A stretch of DNA of 64,000 bases, from assembly GCA_964035015.1 (NCBI GenBank), contig OZ035998.1:25196810-25260809 (forward strand). Reading direction: 5' to 3'. Positions 57,572-64,000 of the stretch are shown here, piece by piece. Under the pieces are notes generated by a model. That model was not told where the DNA came from, made no database searches, and saw nothing but the letters and a program-made list of their open reading frames with translations. The position numbers and the translations under genes were made by a program. Each line of letters begins with the position of its first letter. Position 1 is the first letter of the stretch. Source of the stretch: Corallium rubrum. Taxonomy: Eukaryota > Cnidaria > Anthozoa > Scleralcyonacea > Coralliidae.

Positions 57572-58400
57572 TTATTTTAATACCCGGGGTTGGTATACAT
57601 AATGTGTATCAGTCGGAAATATCCCGGATCTTACTCGGATTTCATCGGGACATGTCGGCGTGGGATCGAAAAACAGGTAAGAATACGGCTCTTTGGTTGC
57701 CATCTGGTAGGCTTGCTGGCAAAACTTTGCGTTGTCGGGATACAACTGTTTGGTAAGATGAGTCACTTGACTAACATCACAAACATTTTTCGTTAGGACA
57801 AAGTAACTAGCTTTGAGAGAGATGGTACGATGGTCTTTGCTTTGATGAAACAAATTTTGCACAATATAAATCACGCTGAGATTACCATGATGGGATTTCT
57901 TTGTGAACAGTTTGGCAATAATCGTGTCTTTTCCACCCATCATGTCATCAATGATAAATAGATTTCTTATTTGGGGTTTGATACTATCCAATACAGATTC
58001 GGATAAACCTGGCACAAGCTGAATCCCAGGAATAAGAAGTTCCATTTTAGCAAACGTGTCTTGGTACTCAGAATAAAAAATAAATTATATTTTATGGTAC
58101 AGGGTCGATCATGATTTGGGCGTTGACTAACAATTCCTTGACAAAGATTGTCTTCGCAGTCTTGGTCCCCCCAGAGACCAAAGGGATGTGTTAATTGTAT
58201 GGAGGATGTCTTTTTGTTGTCTTGGTAATTCGATGCGGTTCCATCAATGGAGAATGCTTAAATGTAGAATCAGTAGACATCGTTTGTATTTGCCGATCTC
58301 CCCCATGCAGGACTTTACGTGGCGTTGTAAATTAAACTGTCTTGAAAAGCTGTTTCCACAAATATTACAAGCGCTAGGCAGTGTGACCAGGTTTTTACAG
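57572..58400 (-). pseudogene. Copy A version of the C2H2/packaging ATPase gene
   Basis: 157 codons (58045-57572) keep Walker B (NLFIIDDMMGGKD) and the VIYIVQNLFHQSKDHRT block. Upstream, Walker A reads GGTKTAKT: the invariant Gly before Lys is Ala. A deletion in the preceding HPFGLL block and a frameshift near 58075 separate it from the finger. The finger coding is itself cut off from its start by the 478-bp insertion at 58379. Confidence 0.8.
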
Positions 58401-58856
58401 AGGCAATTACTACATCACGTGGCAGAAATTACCAAATTTGGCAAAAAATTACTACATCATAACACCCCCATCCCCCACTAAATGGCGAAAATAAGGTCAT
58501 TACAAATTTCAGTAAATGAACATTTTTTATAAAATTAAAAATTCCAACATTTACAGCATAAGTTATTAACATTAACAGAAATAGGAAATTGAGAAAACGA
58601 AATAACAAATGCACGCATGTAACAAAACATCGCAGAGTCTTTTAAATAATACAATATAAAGTTGATAGAAATGGATAAAATAAAACATTTCAAAAGAAAT
58701 TAATAATCATACGTAAATTTCAAAAAATTACCAATATTTTACCAAAATTACCAAAAATTACCAATGTAATTACCACAAATTTTTAATTACCAAAATTTTC
58801 TAAAAATGCTGAAAAATTACCAAAAGTAATTTGAATTACTACGTCTGGTCACACTG
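58379..58856. mobile_element. hAT-type MITE in copy A
   Basis: Termini CAGTGTGACC and GGTCACACTG, with flanks GCGCTAGG (58371-58378) and GCGCTAAG (58857-58864), an 8-bp duplication with one mismatch. The intact element has the empty site GCGCTAGGCATG. The interior is A/T-rich with many AAAATTACC repeats and no gene. Confidence 0.82.
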
Positions 58857-59060
58857 GCGCTAAGCATGCTCACACAACAACTCTCAAATTACGTGTGAAA
58901 ATTTCTGTGAGAAAAGTAAGATTATAATCTGGGGTTTCTTCTCTAATTTATATGGTATGCCAAAACGAACCAATGCGCATGCGTAGCTGGACGTCACTTG
59001 GACGTTATGAGTAACTCGGGAGTTACTCATGAGTAAATGAGTAACTCATGAGTAACTCAT

Positions 59061-59062
<2 letters not shown>

Positions 59063-59153
<91 letters not shown>
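59063..59153. repeat. (CT)n microsatellite at the former centre of copy A
   Basis: About 45 CT units. It separates the last central-satellite sequence on the left from mirrored arm sequence on the right. Confidence 0.95.
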
Positions 59154-59154
<1 letters not shown>

Positions 59155-59374
59155 AGGATTATCTTTATGAGGATTGACCAATTACCGAATTCAGTTAATT
59201 TAAAAGAGCGGCAAATTTGAGTCATTTACTGAAATTGCCTATACAATGAGAGAATGCCCTAAGATGTGTCGGAACATTATAAATTGTTTTCTTTGTTTCT
59301 TACCATTGGTCAACGTTTCAAAACCCTGGGCTAAGGCTATGTAAGAGAGTACTCCTTACGTCACACTCGTATCA

Positions 59375-59535
59375 CATTGCCCAAGGGGTGTTTGGGGGTT
59401 ACCCTGGGTATTTGGGGTACTACAGGGGTGTTTGGGGGTTACCCCTGGGGTGATTGGGTGTACCCCAGGGGTGTTTGGGGGTTACCCCAGGAGTGATTGG
59501 TGTATCCCAGGGGTGTTTGGGGGTTACCCATAGGA
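59375..59535. repeat. Tandem repeat, about 38-bp unit (GGGGTGTTTGGGGGTTACCC)
   Basis: Four to five units of CAGGGGTGTTTGGGGGTTAC with variable spacers. Inverted relatives lie at 56945-57020. Confidence 0.85.
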
Positions 59536-59540
59536 TCTTT

Positions 59541-60199
59541 TAAGGTGGCTCCATACAGTTTCTTGAACAATGGAAAATACAAGTTTGAGATTTCAAAACA
59601 CGTGTACAAATAATTCGGAAAAAGAATAAAACTAAATATTATGCATAGTTAAACAGTCTGATAATCAAAAACTGTTACCAAATAAATAGCAGCAGTTGTT
59701 GCTATGGCAACAATGACGTTTCAAAATGGCTGCCAATTACCATTCAAACTAATTTAGTTCGAGAAAATCATTGGTGACCCACAATTTTTTTTCATTAAAA
59801 CTTTTCTTGAAGCATGAGTACTCAATAGGTCGATTTTAAAAAAATTCTGTAGAACGAATAATTTTTTTCCCGGAAAAATCATGTTTGTTAATTTTTAAAT
59901 CTACAGAATTTTTTAAAAATTGGCCTATTGATTATTCATACTTCCGGAAAAATTTTAATGAAAAAAAAATTGGGGGTCACCAAAGTCTTTCTCGAATTAA
60001 ATTAATCTGAAGGGTAATTTTGAAACGTCATGTTGCCATAGCAACAACTGTTGGTATTTATTTGGTAACAGTTTTTGATTGTCAGACTGTTTAACTATGC
60101 GTAACATTTAGTTTTATTCTTTTTCCGAATTGTTTATGCATGTGTTTTGGACTCTTAATCTTGTATTTTCCATATTTCAAGAAACTGTTGCCACCTTAA
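59541..60199. mobile_element. Foldback element with TTAA target duplication
   Basis: Two arms of about 320 bp are inverted repeats (AAGGTGGCTCCATACAGTTTC / GAAACTGTTGCCACCTT at the ends; TGGTAACAGTTTTTGATTGTC and its complement inside). TTAA flanks both ends. The mirror locus at about 56935 keeps the uninterrupted CTCTTTTAAGAGC-like site (in reverse). TTAA points to a piggyBac-type transposase as mobiliser. Confidence 0.8.
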
Positions 60200-60205
60200 G
60201 AGAGT

Positions 60206-61240
60206 AGTATAGGATATGGGGGTACCAGGCCAGTTTATTTTGGGTGCTACGACAGGGATGCCTCTCCTCCCCGAGGCACAGACGCCATTTGTTCTCTCTA
60301 ACAGGGCTGTTTTTATTCGGACTATTGCACAAATTTTCGCGCGTCTAGGTACCGTCACCTTTTTCCGGTAGATGGTACCGTCACATTTTAAAGTGGCCGG
60401 CAAAGTTACTTTTCACCATGCCATGGTACAATGGCTTTTATTATTAGTGTAATCGTCGCCCGAGCTGAGTCTGAAGACAGTGGCAAGCTGAGTCCGAAGA
60501 ATGCAGCAAGGTTGTTGGTACTGTCACTTTTCCGCTAAGTCGCCATTATTTGGTTCCGTCTGCTGGCCCTGCCGTTGGTCAGGTCGTGGCTAGTCCCTCG
60601 GGGCGTAACTAGGGCAAGTCACAGGCGAAGCCTGTGGCAAGTCCTAGTGTCGCCCCCTATAGGACTAGCCCGAGACTTGGAACGCGGCTTAGAACTTTAT
60701 TTGTCACCATCTGCTGGCCCTGCCGTTGGGTAGGCGACTTGGCACTTTTAGTCGAGTGATATACGAAATAATCTAGGGAGAATTATGAGCTGGCGACAGG
60801 CGACAGCCTGGAGAATACCAGCTCATTTCTCCCGGTTGTGTATCGCCGATACCATAACTTTTCCCATACCTTGGTACCATCACTTTTCCGTAAGTTGTCC
60901 TATCGGAGATTACACCACTGGGACCGAGGTTTGGTCAAACATATGGGCCATCCGGTCTCGCCCCCAACTCGCAAGCCGAGCCCTTAGCAACTGCAAGTTC
61001 CACCGATCTTCCAAAATACAAGTCTTCACGGAATCCAAGTCAGATTTTATGAAGTAGTCCGCAGACTTAAAGAAACCTCCTTTCCACCGTACGGAGAGAA
61101 ATATGTCGAATGCCGGCGTTTTTAAAGCCCTAAATTTCCAGCCTATACTAGCATCAAGAGAAATTGCCTATTTCAGTCGGTTTAGTCACTAGCATCACCT
61201 TTTTTTTTCTTTTTTTTTTTTTACTCCAAAAACGCAAAGC
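60206..61240. other. Repeat-containing non-coding stretch beside the virus-like genes
   Basis: No gene supported. GGTACCGTCAC-like motifs recur near 60350, 60376, 60520 and 60884 (followed by TTTTCCG). CTGCTGGCCCTGCCGTTGG occurs twice (60560 and 60710). A palindromic block GGCAAGTCACAGGCGAAGCCTGTGGCAAGTC lies at 60613-60643. A T-rich run (61200-61222) precedes the end of the 480-aa gene. It may be the terminal or control region of the virus-like element. Confidence 0.4.
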
Positions 61241-61251
61241 CCATGTTTACA

Positions 61252-62694
61252 CTACATAACGTTTTTACTAAACAGATACCCGGCCACAGCTGTTACAACC
61301 AAGATAATCCCAAGCTCATTGTTTTTCTGTGTGACAGGTGCTTGTGGCTCCGTAGATGTATGGAAACCTATGTTAGGTGCTTGTGGTTCCGTAGATTTAT
61401 GGAAACCTATGTGTGGAGAGTTTTCCTTCCTGTCTGGTTCCTCATCTAATGTTTCCAGATGTGGTACATATTCCTGGCGTATCTTCTTTGGTCGCTTGTG
61501 AACACCCTGGTAGTTTACTTTAGAGTTAATACCAAATTTCATAGCATCAGACGCGTGTTTGAGTAAGTTGTTATATCCGATAATTTTTGTCTTCAGTATT
61601 GTGAGTGACCCTGGCACTAACCATGTGTCAGGACTTATGGCCAAGTTCTGGGTTACGTTAGTATCTGATATTGATCTGTTCATATTCAGAATCCAAGTGC
61701 TAACAGAGTAGTTAACGACGGCGTCATTTACGAGGACTCTGAATTCCTGTTGTGACTCCAGACTTCCGGCACCCTTCTTAACAATACTTACCCTTGTTTT
61801 AGCTTGAGAGCCTAGCACTGCATAGACATAAGCCTCGATAGACTCGTTTAGATATTGGAGCCCTATCCTGGTAAAACCATCTGTCTTAAGTGGTATGAAC
61901 CTTCTGTAGTGTGTTTTATAATCAGGGTTAAGTCTCCACACCCACTCCTTAAATGCGCGGTCATGATGCTGACCAGAATGTGGGTTAATAAGGAACTTTT
62001 TCTCTCTAGGTATATTTGACATGTTGTCGATTACATCCTTACCAGCACCAAATTCCCTCATTAGGTCACTTTTCTTCTCCTTTATAAGGCGCCTTAGTAT
62101 ACGTCGGGTAGTGAAGTACACGTGGAAGCGCATAATAGACGTAACCACTGGATAAACATCATCGGAGAACTTTAGATGCTCAACCCCAACACCGCAGCAG
62201 TACGTACTTAGGTAGACGGCAAAGATTAGCTGGTAGTAAGGTTCATTGTTATTCCACCACACTGCTATATCAGTCCTGTTTCCTGGGTTCAGAACTGGTA
62301 ACTTAGACATGAAGAAGTTATGGTCGTTAACATAGACCCTGAAATTGTTAAGGTCGTAGTCTATAACGTTCTCAGACAGGTATGTAAACTTTGAGAAGTC
62401 GTGTTTTCCCTCAATGTCCTTCTCCCAATGTCTTTTTCCCTGAACCTTCTGCACGGTACCACCACCTAACCATATTTTTGGGAACTTTGGCGGTGGCTTA
62501 TCTATTGTGAGGTACTTGGTGTAGTTCTCATTGCTCTTGAATTCCCGGTCCTCGGTGTAGATGTATGTAGCATCGGCGCCGGCGGGTCCGAAGAACACGC
62601 CAGGTTCTGTCTTACCAAAAACTGATTCAGTTATAAACTTGCTTTTGTCAGCATATGGGTACTTAGCGAAGAATCTACTTATGGTCCTGTTCAT
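61252..62694 (-). CDS. Virus-like 480-aa protein with C-terminal membrane anchor
   Basis: An uninterrupted 480-codon frame, the largest in the cluster. The N-terminal 390 residues look like one or two compact beta-rich domains (for example YQLIFAVYLSTYCCGVGVE, FKEWVWRLNPDYKTHYRRF, SIEAYVYAVLGSQAKTRVS). At about residues 429-457 there are two copies of a 14-residue repeat (IGFHKSTEPQAPN). The last 20 residues (LGIILVVTAVAGYLF) form a single membrane helix with a short tail. I do not recognise the family. Gene order after a packaging ATPase and the size suggest a structural (capsid, penton or membrane) protein, which is inference. It overlaps the upstream gene by 20 nt. Confidence 0.65.
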   Translation of the reverse strand: MNRTISRFFAKYPYADKSKFITESVFGKTEPGVFFGPAGADATYIYTEDREFKSNENYTKYLTIDKPPPKFPKIWLGGGTVQKVQGKRHWEKDIEGKHDFSKFTYLSENVIDYDLNNFRVYVNDHNFFMSKLPVLNPGNRTDIAVWWNNNEPYYQLIFAVYLSTYCCGVGVEHLKFSDDVYPVVTSIMRFHVYFTTRRILRRLIKEKKSDLMREFGAGKDVIDNMSNIPREKKFLINPHSGQHHDRAFKEWVWRLNPDYKTHYRRFIPLKTDGFTRIGLQYLNESIEAYVYAVLGSQAKTRVSIVKKGAGSLESQQEFRVLVNDAVVNYSVSTWILNMNRSISDTNVTQNLAISPDTWLVPGSLTILKTKIIGYNNLLKHASDAMKFGINSKVNYQGVHKRPKKIRQEYVPHLETLDEEPDRKENSPHIGFHKSTEPQAPNIGFHTSTEPQAPVTQKNNELGIILVVTAVAGYLFSKNVM

Positions 62695-63211
62695 ATATTA
62701 TAGGTTGTGTACTATTCTTATGCTGGTATATATGCTTACCAGTTATAACAACACCTCCAAGTAATCCTATTAGGGGTATGTATGGGCTAACTACTGATAT
62801 TATACTCTCAACATCTTTTCTAAGTATACCATTATTCTTAAGTTCATCTGTCAGCGCAACAGGATCCTCAATTGCGTCAAGACCACCAAGCATTGTTGAG
62901 AACTGACTTATTAGTAAATCTGTTAGGAACCCGTCTGCGTCCTTCTTCCTTTTAGCTTCATAGGCCTTGTAAATTTTGTCTAATGTCTTCTCACTACATT
63001 TTCTTATATGTCCGGACTTCTGGGTAATGTACCCATCATCAGATGCAGTTATAAGTTCCTCGCGCCTGGTGTCTATGCTAGGTTCCTCAGTGCTCACAGT
63101 TTTAGCAATACTCTCTTCCGCAACCTGCAGCTCGTCAACTAGTTTTTCAATAGCCTCATATTCAATAACAACTGGCTCATTTTTACTGCGCTTACCTTCC
63201 CTCTTAGGCAT
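62675..63211 (-). CDS. Virus-like 178-aa protein with one membrane segment
   Basis: Starts MPKREGKRSKNE (basic), followed by an acidic, probably coiled region (about residues 18-60) and a Lys/Arg-rich stretch (SGHIRKCSEKTLDKIYKAYE). A hydrophobic segment (YIPLIGLLGGVVITG, about 143-157) lies before a short polar tail. A small basic protein with a membrane helix fits a minor capsid or inner membrane-associated protein, but no family is recognised. It lies 15 nt after the ATPase stop and overlaps the 480-aa start. Confidence 0.6.
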   Translation of the reverse strand: MPKREGKRSKNEPVVIEYEAIEKLVDELQVAEESIAKTVSTEEPSIDTRREELITASDDGYITQKSGHIRKCSEKTLDKIYKAYEAKRKKDADGFLTDLLISQFSTMLGGLDAIEDPVALTDELKNNGILRKDVESIISVVSPYIPLIGLLGGVVITGKHIYQHKNSTQPIIYEQDHK

Positions 63212-63226
63212 ACATTAGGTTATGTT

Positions 63227-63823
63227 TCATTTAACCTCATAGGTCGGAGGCTGCGCACTGAGTTTAATGTCAAGGTACTTACCAGTGGCAAGCTGTGTAA
63301 TGATAGACTTTTCCATTTCATCGTCTGCTATATATCCAAAAAACTCATCCCTTAACACCTTCATACTTCTCCTGTTATGCGTACTGAAAAATAACAGTCT
63401 GGTGGTGTTGTCCCTTATACCAGTCGCGACACTATTCAGCTTTTGCGTTAGAATGAACAATGTGATATTATGATGCCTGCCACTGTATGATAAAAAAGCC
63501 AGCATGCCGTCGTTAAGATGTTGATCACCTGTGTTACTCATGTCATCAACTATTACAGCAGTCTTAGATCCAGAGTAAATTTTTACTACAGCCTCAATAA
63601 CAGGGTCTAGTCTATCTGGGCTTATGCTAAGTCCGATGACATCAGGGTCGCTATTAAGATATCCCCAGTCTAGGTATGTCATATTTATTCATAGTGTAGG
63701 ACAGAGTATTATGATGAAGTCAAAATACTTCCCGTACTCTACAGAAAGTATTTCGTTAAGCAATGTGTAAGTTTTACCACATCCAGATGGTCCAACTATC
63801 AGAATAGTCTCTGGCTTATCCAT
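63227..63823 (-). pseudogene. Virus-like genome-packaging ATPase (FtsK/HerA, A32-like) with one internal TGA
   Basis: From ATG at 63823 the frame reads through ETILIVGPSGCGKTYTLL (Walker A GPSGCGKT) to IIILCPTL, then a TGA at 63689-63691. It continues in the same frame through MTYLDWGYLNSDPD, Walker B (TAVIVDDMSN, about 63550) and ITLFILTQKLNSVATGIRD with the sensor Gln, to the end at 63227. Length 198 codons, the usual size for viral packaging ATPases. A Met four codons after the TGA could restart, but would lack Walker A. The single stop may be a real nonsense mutation or a sequence error. It is distinct from the Polinton-like ATPase at 44100. Confidence 0.78.
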
Positions 63824-63826
63824 ACA

Positions 63827-64000
63827 CTAATACTGAATAGACTGAAGCTGACCATTAGCCAGGTTTATTAGCCCATCCGACAGCACGTAAAGGTAGCAGG
63901 TACAGGCAGTGGTCCCGGCACTTTTCTCAACCTCAATAAGTATTCCATTCTGTGTATCAGTTAGCTTCACACCCTGACCCTGTACTCTCTTTAACGCTGT
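63827..64000 (-). CDS. C-terminal part of an unidentified virus-like ORF (runs off the window)
   Basis: Open on the minus strand from the window edge to TAG at 63827-63829. The visible residues (RVQGQGVKLTDTQNGILIEV, CYLYVLSDGLINLANGQL) look beta-rich, with alternating hydrophobic positions. The stop is three nt before the ATPase start, consistent with one polycistronic or tightly packed viral unit. It is too short to identify. Confidence 0.5.
   Translation of the reverse strand, partial: TALKRVQGQGVKLTDTQNGILIEVEKSAGTTACTCYLYVLSDGLINLANGQLQSIQY

Larger units (their letters stand above)
55384..59062. mobile_element. Older Polinton-like element (copy A), third part up to its centre
   Basis: Aligns to 40577-43260 of the intact element: Cys-rich gene (55406-56080), C2H2 gene (56350-56700), the GATACTACCAATACCCCTAG repeats, the ATPase gene (57572-58400) and the start of the central satellite (GAGTAACTCATGAGTAAATG at 59004-59062). 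It also carries an approximately 330-bp segment (56935-57290) not in the intact copy. Insertions of about 165 bp at 55458 and 478 bp at 58379 break its genes. Confidence 0.85.
59155..60205. mobile_element. Older Polinton-like element (copy A), remnant of the mirror arm
   Basis: 59160-59540 is the inverted counterpart of 56935-57250: ATTACCGAATTCAGTTAATTTAAAAGAGCGGCAAA, then TTCTTACCATTGGTCAA and TGGGGGTTACCCC repeats appear in reverse order and strand. The remnant is interrupted by a TTAA-flanked foldback. Loss of the sequence equivalent to 57250-58900 explains the missing second ATPase. Confidence 0.72.

Noticed and set aside
57590..57796. Plus-strand frame opposite the copy A ATPase
   Set aside because: Antisense shadow of the ATPase coding strand.
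61319..61501. Plus-strand frames at 61243-61501 and 62561-62764
   Set aside because: Antisense shadows of the 480-aa gene; the repeats in them come from its 14-residue repeat.
63274..63682. ATPase beginning at the internal Met at 63682
   Set aside because: It would lack Walker A, which is present in frame upstream; the upstream ATG at 63823 is the likely original start.

Overview
This is a repeat-dominated eukaryotic nuclear window, most likely from an anthozoan cnidarian (coral or sea anemone). That assignment is an inference: the mix of Penelope-like, Helentron, DIRS, REL-endonuclease LINE, RTE, hAT and Polinton elements, and their protein flavour, resembles cnidarian genomes, but nothing here names a species. 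There are no bacterial operons or CRISPR arrays.

Layout. 1-2830: a small inverted-repeat element enclosing a tRNA-like sequence, TA microsatellites, and a Penelope-like element (PLE) fragment folded back on itself, with a good hammerhead ribozyme in one arm and that ribozyme core deleted from the other. 3795-11568: a decayed Helentron (OTU protease, HUH Rep, PIF1-like helicase, AP-like endonuclease) with several stops, frameshifts and a foldback insertion. 13272-14462 (minus): an intact RPA-like OB-fold/zinc protein. 14653-16724: a hAT-type element with an exact 8-bp target duplication. 18890-26854 (plus): five phase-compatible exons of a host gene for a NIPA-like magnesium transporter, the only clear host gene. 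Its introns hold a CT microsatellite, an RTE LINE, a minisatellite and foldback elements.

30114-60205 is a nest of insertions. The oldest layer (copy A) is a Polinton/Maverick-like element, now seen at 30114-31267, 36517-36975, 55384-59062 and 59155-60205. It was split by a DIRS retrotransposon (about 31268-36516) and by a TIR element (36976-55383). Inside the TIR element are an R4/Dong-like LINE set in (TAA)n, a second REL-type LINE and an L2/CR1 fragment. The R4-like LINE was then split by a young 10.5-kb member of the same Polinton-like family (38353-48825). This young element is an almost perfect palindrome: two arms of about 5.2 kb meet with no spacer in a 0.7-kb palindromic satellite. 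It has a 6-bp target duplication (CAGGTT) and 5'-AG termini, and each arm carries a C2H2-finger/packaging-ATPase fusion gene, a 172-aa Cys-rich protein gene and a C2H2 protein gene. Copy A keeps traces of the same mirror layout, which suggests a family of palindromic, non-autonomous Polinton-like elements.

61252-64000 (minus) is a compact virus-like gene cluster running off the window edge: an open ORF, an FtsK/HerA-type packaging ATPase with one internal TGA, a 178-aa protein with one membrane segment, and a 480-aa protein with a C-terminal membrane anchor. Genes are separated by 3 and 15 nt or overlap by 20 nt. This cluster and the palindromic element are the best candidates for something undescribed.
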